Source of the DNA: a virus
Length of the DNA stretch: 30,631 nt
Virus record (IMG/VR): IMGVR_UViG_3300027833_001225
Coordinates: 1-30,631 of that record
Direction: 5' to 3' (one strand)
A program made the translations under genes and the position numbers. The notes below the pieces were generated by a model that saw only the letters and a list, made by a program, of their open reading frames with translations, was not told the origin of the DNA and did not search any database. Positions within the stretch are counted from its first letter, which is position 1. Every line of letters begins with the position of its first letter. Below, piece by piece: positions 14,734-25,200 of the stretch.

Positions 14734-14762
14734 TTGACATCATTGCACTTTTTGTGTATAAT
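14734..14762 (+). promoter_or_regulatory. Consensus sigma-70 promoter
   Basis: TTGACA (14734-14739) and TATAAT (14757-14762) are both perfect and separated by the ideal 17 bp. The expected start of transcription is near 14769, giving a leader of about 68 bases before the porin-like gene. Other transcription units in the window carry late-type boxes instead, so this gene should be read by unmodified host RNA polymerase. Confidence 0.85.
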
Positions 14763-14836
14763 ATAACCATGCCGTGGACAAAAGGTAGGACAATTCTGTC
14801 TCTATTTAGAAGCCACTGTAGAAAAAGGAGGAATAA

Positions 14837-15484
14837 ATGAAAACTTTATTCAATATAGAGAATGGATTCAAAGCACTAGTAATTATACTATTGTCGATGA
14901 TCGCATTCAATGCCGATGCGGCAAAATGGAGCGGAGAAGCAGGTTATGCAAATGACTATGTATTCCGTGGAATATCTCAAACTCAAGGCGCAAGTTCTGC
15001 TTTCGGATCTATTGATTTAGATTTAGAGAACGGTATTAATGCTGGTGTTTGGGTAGGTCAAGTAGACTTTTCTGGTAGCGATGCTAGTGAAGAAATCTAC
15101 TCTTACATTTCATATAGCAAAACTTTAAGTGATGCTGTATCTGTAAGCGTAGGCTACGGTGATTACACATACGCAGGAGATTCAAGTTTAAATGGATCCG
15201 AGCAGTATATTTCCGTTAATGTAAAAGACTTCGGTCTTACACATGTAATGGGTAATGACACCTACAACGATTATACAAGACTAAGTTATACTGGTTTTGA
15301 TATTGTTGATATAGCATATGGCATGCAAGACGGTGTTGGAGACAATTTAATGTTTTTTAGATCTTTTGATTTACCTTTTGGTGGATTAGAAGGTTCAGTA
15401 GCATATATTGACTTCACTGCTGATGACAGCAGTTTACTACAGGACGAAGACCAGTTTGTCTTTGCTGTAAGTAAATCATTCTAA
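14837..15484 (+). CDS. Outer-membrane porin-like protein (TorF/Gcw_chp family)
   Basis: A 215-aa protein with a signal peptide ending ...MIAFNADA, then the mature start AKWSGEAGYANDYVFRGISQT, the hallmark of the Gcw_chp/TorF putative porin family. Alternating beta-strand sequence runs to a C-terminal Phe (VFAVSKSF), the usual signal for the outer-membrane assembly machinery. An AGGAGG site lies 6 bp before the ATG. The gene stands alone between two strong terminators with its own sigma-70 promoter, a cassette layout typical of a moron. A role in changing the host surface (superinfection exclusion, receptor masking, nutrient uptake) is inference. Confidence 0.8.
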   Translation: MKTLFNIENGFKALVIILLSMIAFNADAAKWSGEAGYANDYVFRGISQTQGASSAFGSIDLDLENGINAGVWVGQVDFSGSDASEEIYSYISYSKTLSDAVSVSVGYGDYTYAGDSSLNGSEQYISVNVKDFGLTHVMGNDTYNDYTRLSYTGFDIVDIAYGMQDGVGDNLMFFRSFDLPFGGLEGSVAYIDFTADDSSLLQDEDQFVFAVSKSF

Positions 15485-15500
15485 GTATACTAACTTAGCG

Positions 15501-15538
15501 AAATTTACCCCAAAGCGAAAGCAGAGGGGTATTTTTTT
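15501..15538 (+). terminator. Intrinsic terminator after porin-like gene
   Basis: TACCCC (15506-15511) pairs with GGGGTA (15526-15531), with an inner GC-GAAA-GC turn, followed by seven T. A second small inverted repeat, CTAAGT/ACTTAG, overlaps the gene stop at 15481-15498. Confidence 0.85.
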
Positions 15539-15574
15539 GACCGCTGTTTCATAATAACATATTTTATCTTTCTT

Positions 15575-15582
15575 GATAAATA
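15575..15582 (+). promoter_or_regulatory. T4-like late promoter
   Basis: GATAAATA, 38 bp before the ATG of the 1350-aa structural gene and just after the porin terminator. Confidence 0.6.
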
Positions 15583-15620
15583 GTTATTATATTACAGTTT
15601 ACGGTAAGGGATAATTTAAA

Positions 15621-18600
15621 ATGGCAAAACGCACAGTTATAGCAGCAGATGAAGAGTTACTGGTACAAGGTACGCTCACAGTCACGGGAAATGTTACCCA
15701 GGTAGAATCAACGCAACTAGTTAACAGGTTAGAATCAGATGAACTTGTTATTAATGCTGACGGTGATGATGTTACGTCAAAACTTATCCTAAAAAGTAAC
15801 ACAACTCAAGCAACTATATCGTATAACCATACTGCTGGTGTTATTGAAATAGACAAAAACATCACATTTACTGGTGCAAGCCCAAGTTTAACAACAGACA
15901 TTGTCGGTGACGTTACAGGTGATGTAACTGGTGATGTAACTGGTACTGTTAGCAGTATTGCTAATCATACTACTTCTGACTTAACAGAAGGCAGTCGTCT
16001 ATACTATACAACTAATAGAGCTAACGCAGATTTTGATACAAGACTAGCAACTAAAGACACTGGCGATTTAGCAGAAGGCGGCAATCTTTATTATACTAGT
16101 GCCAGAGCAGATGCTAGAGTTAACTTGCAAACCGGTAGCAACTTAGACCTAAGTCAAAAAACTACATCGGATTTAGCAGAAGGTACAAATTTATATTATA
16201 CTCAGGGCAGATTCGACATAGCCTTTGGTAATAAGACAACAGCAAATTTATCAGAAAATACTAACTTATACTTTACAACTACAAGAGCTAGACAAAGTAT
16301 AAGTCATGCAGATACAGGCGGCGACGGAAGTTTATCATATGATAGCGGCACAGGTGTAATAACTTACACAGGACCGAGTGCTAGTGAAGTAAGAGCACAT
16401 TTTAGTGTTGGTACTAACAGCGGTGACGGTGATTTAAGTTATGCAAACGGTGTATTTGATTACACAGGTCCAACAGCAGCAGAAACAAGAGCTCACTTTA
16501 GTGCAAGTAACGGCGTTTCTTTAAGCAACGGTGCATTCCAAGCAGTTGAGAGCGAAATACAACATGATAGTTTATCCGGCTTTGTAACAAACGAACATAT
16601 TGACCACAGTGGTGTTTCATTAACAGCAGGTGCAGGTCTTACAGGTGGTGGTGATATCACTGCAAGTAGAACATTTAATGTTATAGGTGCTAATGGTATC
16701 ACAGCGAATGCAAATGATATTGAAATAGATACAACAGTAGTTGTAGACAGATCAACAGATCAAAGTATTGCAGGTGTTAAGACATTTACAGGCAGTGTAG
16801 ATCTAACAAGTGCAACTACAACAGCAGTAACCCAAGCAAACACAGACAACACTACTAACGTTGCTACTACAGCCTATGTTAAAACCGTTGTTGGTGATTT
16901 GATAGATGGTGCACCTGGTGCATTAGATACATTAAACGAATTAGCAGCCGCACTAAATGATGACGCAAGTGCCGGTACTAAAATAACAGATAATACAACT
17001 AGAATTACTACACTTGAAGGCGTAACAGTTTCTACAGGTAACGGACTAAGTGTAGATAATAGTGCAATACTTAGTAGCCCTACATTAACAACAGACGATA
17101 CTTACATTAAAAACTTGTTTAGTGCAACAGATGCAGGTGGTGATGGTTCGTTTAGTTATACTAACGGAGTATTCACATACACTGGCCCAAGTGCTAGTGA
17201 AACAAGAGCACACTTTAGTGGTAGTACAGGAATAACATTAAGCAGTGGTGCAATAAGCATTACTAACACAGCAGTTACAGCAGCAAGTTATGGTAGTGCA
17301 ACAGCAATACCAACTTATACTGTAAACGCACAAGGACAACTTACAGCGGCCGCTGATGTAAACATAGCAATACCGCATACGCAAATCACAGACTTTGACG
17401 CAGAAGTTGGTGCAAGAATAGATGCAGAACTAACTGGAGGAGACGGAATTGATTACACTGCTGGAGATATAGCAGTAGACTCCACAGTTGTCAGAACTTC
17501 AGGTAATCAAGCACTTGCAGACACTAAAACATTTACCGGAGCATTAGTAACCCCAAGCAGTTCATCTACAACAACTGGTGCAATATATCATGACACTAGT
17601 GCTAACAAAGCATACATTTATGTAGGTGGTGTTGCAAGAGAAATTACTCCAGCAGTTGATGTTGGTGCATTAGAAGATGTCGGCGCAACAGGTACAGACA
17701 TTTACGCAGGTGATAGAGTTGACGGTGCAACAACATACGCAGGTATTAAAAGTATAGCAGACGGCACATACTCTACATTATCAGATTCTGCAAACGTTAT
17801 CACAATAGACGCAGACATTACTGCAATACGTGGAGCATTTAGTGCCGTAGACAATGCAGGTGATGGAACATTTACATATAACAGTACAACTGGTGCATTT
17901 AGTTATTCAGGTGTATCCCAGAGTCAAATTAGATCAGAGTTTAGTGCTAGTGGAGCCACATTAAGTTATAACAACGGTACCGGCGCATTTACAAGCACAG
18001 CAGATAATTATAATTCATGGAAGTTTGCAACACCTACTACAGGAAACGTAGTTGTTGCTAGTGGAGACTTAGTTAACTTTACTGCAGGTTCCGGTATTGC
18101 AATTAGTAATTCGGGCAAAACAATTTCAATTACAAATACTAACGCTGCAGATATCACAGCAGTTACAGCAGGCACTGGTTTAAGTGGTGGTGGTACAGCA
18201 GGTGCAGTTACACTTAATCTCAATGCAAGTACAAGTCTTGTAACCGAAGGCACAAATTTATATTATACAGATGCAAGAGCAGATGCTAGAATTTCAAATG
18301 CAATACTAGATTCAGATACATTTACTGGGGCAACCGCAACTAACATACCATCAGCAGAATCAACAAAAGCATACGTTGATACAGCGGTACTTGGCGTAGT
18401 TGGTGGCTCGCTAGATTTAAGTTCTAAGTCAACTAGTGATTTAGCAGAAGGTACAAATTTATATTATACAGATGCAAGAGCCAGAGCGGCAGTAAGTGCA
18501 ACACTTGGTACAGCAGGTTATACAGAAAGCACAGGTGTGTTTAGCATACCAAGTACCACAGCACATATTTCAGAAGGTACTAATTTATATCACACAACAG

Positions 18601-19673
18601 CAAGAGCAAGAGCAGCTATAAGTGCTGGTGGTGATTTATCATACAACAGCACAACTGGTGTAATTAGTTATACTGACCCATCACCTAGAACTGATGCTAC
18701 AATCAGAGGTTTGTTTAGTGCAGGTGGAGACATTTCGTACAACAGTTCAACTGGTCAGTTTAGTTTTACAGATTCAGATAGAAATGATGCTACAATCAGA
18801 GGTTTGTTTAGTGGTGGAACCGGTATTACATATAACAGCACATCTGGTGCGATTAGTTTAACAGACACTGGATATGTAACAGGTGTTACAGCCGGCACTG
18901 GTTTAAGTGGAGGCGGTACTTCAGGTACAGTTTCACTAGCAGTTAGTGGCTTAACAGTAGCAGAATTTGCAGGCAGTGCAATCCAATTAAGTTCAGAAAG
19001 TTATGTAGACAACAATACATCACTAATGACCTCAGCGGCTATTAGCGATAAGATCGAAAGTTATGGTTATTCAACAACAGTTGGTGACATTACAGCAGTA
19101 ACAGCAGGCTCCGGTTTAACAGGTGGAGCAACTAGCGGAGGTGCAACATTAAATGTAGGCGCCGGAAGTTATATTGTTGTAGCAGCCGATACGGTAGCAG
19201 TTGATGCAACAAGTGCAAACTCAGCAAGTAAAGTTGTAGCCAGAGACGGCTCAGGTAACTTTAGTGCAGGTGTTATTACAGCAACAGCAACCGCAGCAAG
19301 ATACGCTGACTTGGCAGAGAAATACGCAACTGATACAGATTACGAATACGGCACAGTTGTTGTGTTTGGAGGCGAAAAAGAAGTTACTGTAACAAGCGAA
19401 AGCAATTCACCAAGAGTAGCAGGCGTTATTAGTACAGATCCTGCTTACATGATGAACAAAGATGCAGAAGGACAATACGTTGCATTACGTGGACGAGTTC
19501 CGTGTAAAGTAATTGGCCCAGTTGCAAAAGGTGATGTACTTGTGACATCAAGCAGACCAGGCTTTGCAGAAGCAGCAAGCGACCCACATTTTGTAGGCGT
19601 TGCATGTTATGTAGGTAAAGCAATTTCAAGCATAGACACCCCATCCGAAGGCGTTATCGAAATTATGGTATAA
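15621..19673 (+). CDS. Large repetitive tail fibre/adhesin-type structural protein
   Basis: A 1350-aa Ser/Thr/Gly/Asn-rich protein. It contains many degenerate copies of a unit like [17 protein letters not shown] followed by [23 protein letters not shown], as in marine T4-like phage fibre and structural proteins. The C-terminal 150 residues ([52 protein letters not shown]) form a domain shared with the 1084-aa protein. Such proteins probably trimerise into beta-rich fibres that touch the host. Host binding is inference. The N-terminus begins [23 protein letters not shown], resembling virion-anchoring ends of related proteins. Confidence 0.65.
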   Translation: MAKRTVIAADEELLVQGTLTVTGNVTQVESTQLVNRLESDELVINADGDDVTSKLILKSNTTQATISYNHTAGVIEIDKNITFTGASPSLTTDIVGDVTGDVTGDVTGTVSSIANHTTSDLTEGSRLYYTTNRANADFDTRLATKDTGDLAEGGNLYYTSARADARVNLQTGSNLDLSQKTTSDLAEGTNLYYTQGRFDIAFGNKTTANLSENTNLYFTTTRARQSISHADTGGDGSLSYDSGTGVITYTGPSASEVRAHFSVGTNSGDGDLSYANGVFDYTGPTAAETRAHFSASNGVSLSNGAFQAVESEIQHDSLSGFVTNEHIDHSGVSLTAGAGLTGGGDITASRTFNVIGANGITANANDIEIDTTVVVDRSTDQSIAGVKTFTGSVDLTSATTTAVTQANTDNTTNVATTAYVKTVVGDLIDGAPGALDTLNELAAALNDDASAGTKITDNTTRITTLEGVTVSTGNGLSVDNSAILSSPTLTTDDTYIKNLFSATDAGGDGSFSYTNGVFTYTGPSASETRAHFSGSTGITLSSGAISITNTAVTAASYGSATAIPTYTVNAQGQLTAAADVNIAIPHTQITDFDAEVGARIDAELTGGDGIDYTAGDIAVDSTVVRTSGNQALADTKTFTGALVTPSSSSTTTGAIYHDTSANKAYIYVGGVAREITPAVDVGALEDVGATGTDIYAGDRVDGATTYAGIKSIADGTYSTLSDSANVITIDADITAIRGAFSAVDNAGDGTFTYNSTTGAFSYSGVSQSQIRSEFSASGATLSYNNGTGAFTSTADNYNSWKFATPTTGNVVVASGDLVNFTAGSGIAISNSGKTISITNTNAADITAVTAGTGLSGGGTAGAVTLNLNASTSLVTEGTNLYYTDARADARISNAILDSDTFTGATATNIPSAESTKAYVDTAVLGVVGGSLDLSSKSTSDLAEGTNLYYTDARARAAVSATLGTAGYTESTGVFSIPSTTAHISEGTNLYHTTARARAAISAGGDLSYNSTTGVISYTDPSPRTDATIRGLFSAGGDISYNSSTGQFSFTDSDRNDATIRGLFSGGTGITYNSTSGAISLTDTGYVTGVTAGTGLSGGGTSGTVSLAVSGLTVAEFAGSAIQLSSESYVDNNTSLMTSAAISDKIESYGYSTTVGDITAVTAGSGLTGGATSGGATLNVGAGSYIVVAADTVAVDATSANSASKVVARDGSGNFSAGVITATATAARYADLAEKYATDTDYEYGTVVVFGGEKEVTVTSESNSPRVAGVISTDPAYMMNKDAEGQYVALRGRVPCKVIGPVAKGDVLVTSSRPGFAEAASDPHFVGVACYVGKAISSIDTPSEGVIEIMV
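18786..19319 (+). repeat. Shared C-terminal block, copy 1
   Basis: This 178-codon block aligns without gaps to 24651-25184 (constant offset 5865). By eye about ten residues differ, while many synonymous positions differ. It covers the segment from [11 protein letters not shown] to ARYADLAE. Confidence 0.85.
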
Positions 19674-19695
19674 CAATCCTATTTGTTAAATCTTT

Positions 19696-19703
19696 GATAA
19701 ATA
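19696..19703 (+). promoter_or_regulatory. T4-like late promoter
   Basis: GATAAATA, 73 bp before the ATG of the 324-aa gene. The longer leader contains two adjacent hairpins. Confidence 0.6.
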
Positions 19704-19719
19704 CTTACAACGGACTAGA

Positions 19720-19755
19720 CAGTGCAATTGCACTGACAGTGTGTATTTACACACT
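19720..19755 (+). other. Two adjacent hairpins in an mRNA leader
   Basis: CAGTGCAATTGCACTG (19720-19735) is a perfect 16-bp palindrome. AGTGTGTA-TT-TACACACT (19738-19755) is an 8-bp inverted repeat with a two-base centre. Neither has a T tract, so termination is unlikely. They lie between a late promoter and a start codon and may stabilise the transcript or control translation. Confidence 0.6.
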
Positions 19756-19776
19756 CTGAACTAACCGGGGAAATAA

Positions 19777-20751
19777 ATGGCAATTTTTGGAAATTTCAAA
19801 GGTACCACTACATCTGAATTCAAGATCGGAAAGAAAGAAAGTGGTAGCAAAATATCGACGGGCACAAGACCCTCCTCAGACCTATCCAACGGAGATGTAT
19901 ACTTCGATTCAGCAAATGCAACGTTAGACATATACGACACTAGCTGGAAAAACATAGGCGAAACCTTAACTGAATTAAACGTTGATGACGGAACATTATT
20001 TGTTAATAGTACAAACGATACTGTTAGCATAGGTTCAACGGCATCTAATGAAAGATTATTTGTTAACGGTAATTTACGATTAGGAACAAATCCAAGCATT
20101 CAATTCTCTGGTTCATCATTAGACCTTAGACATTCAAACGGCACAGCAACCCAAGTACGCATAAGAGACAATAGCAGTAGCAGTGATCCTATATTTAAAG
20201 TATATGACGCAGACAACACTAACGAAGTCTTTAAAGTACAAGGTAGTGCAACCACAATTAATAATGCATACGCACTTCCAACAGCAGACGGCTCAGCAGG
20301 CCAAGTAGTTGTTACAGACGGAAGTGGAGCACTTTCATTTACTTCAGTAAGTGCAAACCCAGAAGGTGGAAACACTGACATACAGTTTAACGACAGTGGC
20401 TCTTTTGGTGGCAACGATGCATTAACATACGATAAAAGTTCAAGCACATTAAAAACTGGTGTTGTACAAGGAGTACTTTTTGAACCTATATCGGATTACG
20501 GTTCGATAGCAGATACAGCAAATATGACAATCAGTTTTGGTACAGTAGAAGAGTCAGCAACAGTTGGCGACTTTGAGTACATTAAAGATACCTTTGGTCC
20601 AACAAGTGATTCGTATGTAGTTGCAAATTTACCAGATTCATCAGTAGCAGGTCAAATGATTTATGTAAGCGATGAGACAGGTGGAGCAGTCATGGCATTT
20701 AGCGATGGTAGCAACTGGAGAAGAATTACAGACAGAACAATAGTAAGTTAA
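19777..20751 (+). CDS. Fibre/adhesin-type structural protein (324 aa)
   Basis: The N-terminus (MAIFGNFKGTTTSEFKIGK) and a RPSSDLSNGDVYFDSANATLDIYD segment look like a virion-attachment part. The middle is beta-rich with NGNLRLG and PSIQFSG motifs. The C-terminus (ANLPDSSVAGQMIYVSDETGGAVMAFSDGSNWRRITDR) is a tip motif seen in many marine phage fibre proteins. Its place between the larger fibre-like genes supports a tail-fibre or accessory adhesin role; the exact part is not known. Confidence 0.6.
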   Translation: MAIFGNFKGTTTSEFKIGKKESGSKISTGTRPSSDLSNGDVYFDSANATLDIYDTSWKNIGETLTELNVDDGTLFVNSTNDTVSIGSTASNERLFVNGNLRLGTNPSIQFSGSSLDLRHSNGTATQVRIRDNSSSSDPIFKVYDADNTNEVFKVQGSATTINNAYALPTADGSAGQVVVTDGSGALSFTSVSANPEGGNTDIQFNDSGSFGGNDALTYDKSSSTLKTGVVQGVLFEPISDYGSIADTANMTISFGTVEESATVGDFEYIKDTFGPTSDSYVVANLPDSSVAGQMIYVSDETGGAVMAFSDGSNWRRITDRTIVS

Positions 20752-20769
20752 ACATAATAGGACACACAC

Positions 20770-22224
20770 ATGCCAAGAGCAAAAAAAGAAATAAAAATTA
20801 TAAAAGATAAAGATATTAAAGAAGAAAAGATAGTTGAGAAAGAAACGCAACCTATCGGAACTTCTAGAAAAAAGATAGAAAGTACTAAGGTAGATACAAA
20901 AAAGCAAACTATAGGAACTTCTAGAAAGAAAAAAGAAGCTACTACAGCAGATGCATTAGCAGAATTTAAAGCAGAATTAAAGCAAGAATTATATAAAGAA
21001 ATTAGAGAACAAGTAATTGCAGAAAACAAAAGACTGGAGCACGTTGAGCAAACAAAACAAAAAATGGAAGCAACATTGACCAAAACGGAATTAGTACTAG
21101 CCGGACCTGAAACATTTAGATTCAGTGGCACTAAAGACGGTCTAGATATTTCCAAGGGTGAGCTTGTGATGCAAAGTTTTAATAAGGGTGGCGCAATGGG
21201 TATAGGTATATCTAATCCTAAAGCAGTAGGCCCAGGTAGTGTGCATATTAGATCTAATTATAACAGTGAAGCATCTTTGCCAATTGACGGTAAAGGACAA
21301 ACAAGAGGCCTATTAATTGAAAGTGATGCTGATGACAGTAATTCATTTTTATTTAGAGGCGTTAGTAGAAAGAATAGACAAGGAATAAACTTAACAGGAG
21401 CAGGTGATTTGTCATTAGGACTTATGCATGATGAGACGCAAAGTAGATTAAATGTGTATCAGCCTAATAACAATAAAAACATTTTCAATGGATATGCACC
21501 AAGTAGATTCTATCACGGAAACATGATGGATCTATCAACACAGGCAACTTCTAATAAGTCATATAATTTTATTGAAGCAAAGAATCAAAGTTTAGAAAAC
21601 GGCGATATCTATGCACAAAAAGTATTTACAGTAGACGGCACGGGAGCAGTATTTAGCGACGGTGCAATACACAGTAACAATTCAGGTTATGCAGAAATGT
21701 TTGAGTGGGGAGACGGTAACCCTCGCAAAGAAGATAGAACCGGATATGTAGTTACACTTAGTCCTAAGGGTGAGTTAGTAACTGCAGGTGAAGGCGACGA
21801 TATAGTTGGTGTGGTTTCAAAAAATCCAGCAGTTATCGGCGGAGCAGGCTGGAATCACTGGCAAGACAAATATTATGCTGATGAGCGTGGGAATAAAAAA
21901 GAATTAGGTGTACACATAATGGAATGGGAGAAACGAGACCATACTATTGAGAGTCATTTTAATTCTACACTACCTAGAGATTTTCAAACTCCTGAAAATA
22001 CAACGGTGTATGAAACTCACACAACAGGCGAAGATATGTACACAGGACACGAAACGCCAGAATTCGAAAGACAACAAGAATATAGAAGTAGGGTACAACG
22101 CGGCGAATGGGCACCAGTGATAACACACGGATGTGCAATTGTTGCTAAAGGACAAATAACAGGCGAGTCATGGATCAAGTTAGCTGATATATCAGACGAC
22201 TTAGAAAGATGGCTAATTAAATGA
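20770..22224 (+). CDS. Structural protein with Peptidase_G2-like C-terminus
   Basis: A 484-aa protein. Residues 1-105 are highly charged coiled coil with a repeated PIGTSRKK/TIGTSRKK motif. Residues 110-290 are beta-rich. From about 300 on, NSGYAEMFEWGDGNPRKEDRTGYVVTL and DDIVGVVSKNPAVIGG match the Peptidase_G2/intramolecular-chaperone family. That family sits at the end of phage appendages, assists trimer folding and can cut itself off. It follows the 324-aa gene by 18 bp and is probably co-transcribed. Self-cleavage here is inferred from the family. Confidence 0.65.
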   Translation: MPRAKKEIKIIKDKDIKEEKIVEKETQPIGTSRKKIESTKVDTKKQTIGTSRKKKEATTADALAEFKAELKQELYKEIREQVIAENKRLEHVEQTKQKMEATLTKTELVLAGPETFRFSGTKDGLDISKGELVMQSFNKGGAMGIGISNPKAVGPGSVHIRSNYNSEASLPIDGKGQTRGLLIESDADDSNSFLFRGVSRKNRQGINLTGAGDLSLGLMHDETQSRLNVYQPNNNKNIFNGYAPSRFYHGNMMDLSTQATSNKSYNFIEAKNQSLENGDIYAQKVFTVDGTGAVFSDGAIHSNNSGYAEMFEWGDGNPRKEDRTGYVVTLSPKGELVTAGEGDDIVGVVSKNPAVIGGAGWNHWQDKYYADERGNKKELGVHIMEWEKRDHTIESHFNSTLPRDFQTPENTTVYETHTTGEDMYTGHETPEFERQQEYRSRVQRGEWAPVITHGCAIVAKGQITGESWIKLADISDDLERWLIK

Positions 22225-22228
22225 AAAC

Positions 22229-22236
22229 GATAAATA
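22229..22236 (+). promoter_or_regulatory. T4-like late promoter
   Basis: GATAAATA, 47 bp before the ATG of the 1084-aa structural gene, just past the stop of the previous gene. Confidence 0.6.
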
Positions 22237-22283
22237 GTGTTAAATAAAAATCATTTTCTAACAAAGATTTAGGGGAATATAAA

Positions 22284-25200
22284 ATGGCAACAGCTATTCA
22301 GTTTAGACGCGGTACGACCGCACAACACAGCTCATTTACAGGCTTAGTAGGTGAAATCACGGTCGATACCGATTTGGATACAATTCGTGTCCATGACGGC
22401 TCAACTGCTGGTGGCACACGATTAGCAAAGTACAGTGAGGTAGTAGCAGCGGCAACAGGTGATATTACATCGGTTGTAGCAGGCTCAGGATTAACAGGTG
22501 GAGCAACAGACGGTGATGCAACCATAAGTTTAGATTACGGTAACTTGACAGGTAGTTTAATACCAAGTGCTAACGTAACATACGACTTAGGTTCATTAAC
22601 AAAGCAATGGAAAGACATATATGTTGGACCAGGTTCACTTTACGTTAACGGACAAAAGGTACTTGAAGATAATTCAGGAACAATTCAGTTTACAGCAGAC
22701 AATAACCAGAACATTAGTATTTTAACTACTGGCTCCGGTGACTTGGAAATGACATCAGGTGGAACAATCCAGCTCAAGTCAGATGTTGTATTAACAGCAA
22801 CTAAAACAATCACATCAAGTGGCGGTGTTAAGTTTGGATCAAACATTAACATGAACAGCAGCAACATCAACAATGTTGATGATCCTGTTGCGGCACAAGA
22901 CGCAGCTACTAAAGCATACGTTGATGCACAGGTTGATACAAAAGATGCATTAAGCGAACTAAGTGGTGATACTGATGATGTATCAGAAGGTTCAACTAAT
23001 TTATACTATACAACAGCACGTTGGGATAGCAAAATGGCATCAGCTGATTCAGATAATTTAAGTGAAGGTTCAACTAATCTTTACTTTACAGATGCAAGAG
23101 CAGATGCAAGAGCACTTGGTGCTATTTCTGTAACAGATGCAGGTGGTGATGGTTCATTATCATATAACAACGGTACTGGTGTTATTACTTATACTGGTGT
23201 TAGTGCAGCAGAAACAGAATCAAGAATAGACGCTCACTTAGTAGGCGGCGATGGCCTTGACTATGCAAGTGGTACATTTGATGTTGATGCTACAGTTGTA
23301 AGAACAGCTGGTGCTCAAACAGTAGCAGGTGCTAAGACATACAGTGACGATGCAGTGTTTAACGGTAACGTTACAATTAGTGGTACACAAACTATTGTTA
23401 ATTCACAGATTACTGCATTAGCAGATAGCGTTATTGAATTAAACAGAGATGCAAGTGGTGCTCCAAGCGAAGATGCTGGAATACAAATTAACAGAGGTTC
23501 AAGTGCAGATGTTAACTTAATATGGGACGAAAGCGAAGGCTATTGGTCATTTACTAATGACGGAAGCTCAAACTTTAAGATCGCTACTGAAACTGACGAC
23601 TTAGTTGAAGGTTCAAGTAACCTTTACTTTACAGATGCAAGAGCAAGAGCTGCTGTTTCAGTAACTGACGCAGGTGGTGACGGTTCATTAACATACAACA
23701 GCACATCTGGTGTTATTACTTATACAGGCCCTAGTGCAGCAGAAGTACAAGCTCACATTAGCGTAACTGACGCAGGTGGTGATGGTTCATTAGCATACAG
23801 CAGTGGTGTAATTACTTATACCGGTCCTAGTGCATCAGAAACAAGAGCACATTTAAGTGCTGGAACTGGAATGACATTTAGTGGTGGCGCATTTGCTACA
23901 ACTATTACTCAGTATACTGATGCAATGTCAGACAGCAGATTTGATGTTAAACTTGCAGCAGGCGATACAGATGATTTAAGTGAAGGTGCAAGTAACCAAT
24001 ATCACACAACTGCAAGAGCTAGAGCAGCAATTAGTGCAAGTGGCGATATATCATACAACAGCACAACTGGTGTAATTAGTTTTACTAACGATGCAGGTGA
24101 TATTGAAAGTGTAGTAGCAGGCGCTGGTATGACAGGTGGCGGCACAACAGGTGATGTCACATTAAATGTTATAGGCGGTAACGGTATTACTGTATCAGCA
24201 GACAGCATTGCAATTACTGATTCATATGTTAATACATTAGCAGATGCAAGAGTACAAGCGGCTATAGATACAGATGCTACTTTTGCTAGTGCTTCTAATA
24301 GTTTAATACCTTCACAGTTAGCAGTTAAAACATACGTTGACGCACAGATTGATACAGCAGACGCACTTAGTGAACTAAGTGGCGACTCAGATGATATAAC
24401 AGAAGGCGGAACTAACTTATTCCACACAACTGCAAGAGCTAGAGCGGCAATTAGTGCAACTGGTTCACTTACATATAACTCAGGAACAGGTGTTATTAGT
24501 TATACACAAAGTGATACAGACGGTGTTAGCGAAGGTTCAAGTAACCTTTACCATACATCAGCAAGAGTTAGAGCAGCAATTAGTGTAAGCGGAAGTTTAT
24601 CATACAACAGTTCAACTGGTGTTATTAGTTATACTGACTCAGACAGAAGTGATGCTACAATCAGAGGTTTGTTTAGTGGCGGAACTGGTATTACATATAA
24701 CAGCACATCTGGTGCTATTAGTTTAACAGATACTGGTTACATTACTGGTGTTACAGCAGGTACTGGTTTAAGTGGCGGTGGTACAAGTGGTACAGCAACA
24801 TTAAACGTAAGTGGCTTAACTGTAGCAGAATTTGCAGGAAGTGCAATTCAAATAAGCTCAGAGAGTTATGCAGACAACAACACATCATTAATGACTTCAG
24901 CAGCTATTAGTGATAAGATTGAAAGTTACGGATACTCAACTACAACAGGTGATATTACAGCAGTAACAGCAGGTTCTGGTTTAACAGGTGGTGCTACAAG
25001 TGGTGGCGCAACTCTTAACGTTGGAGCAGGTTCTTACATAGTAGTAGCATCTGATACAGTAGCAGTTGATGCAACAAGTGCAAACTCAGCAAGTAAAGTA
25101 GTAGCAAGAGATGGCTCAGGTAACTTTAGTGCAGGAACTATTACAGCAACAGCAACATCAGCAAGATATGCGGATTTGGCTGAGAACTATGAAGCTGACG

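Noticed and set aside
15981-18640. CRISPR-like or tandem DNA repeat array in the 1350-aa gene
   Set aside because: The repeats are degenerate protein-level units in frame with the gene, with variable spacing and no constant direct repeat.
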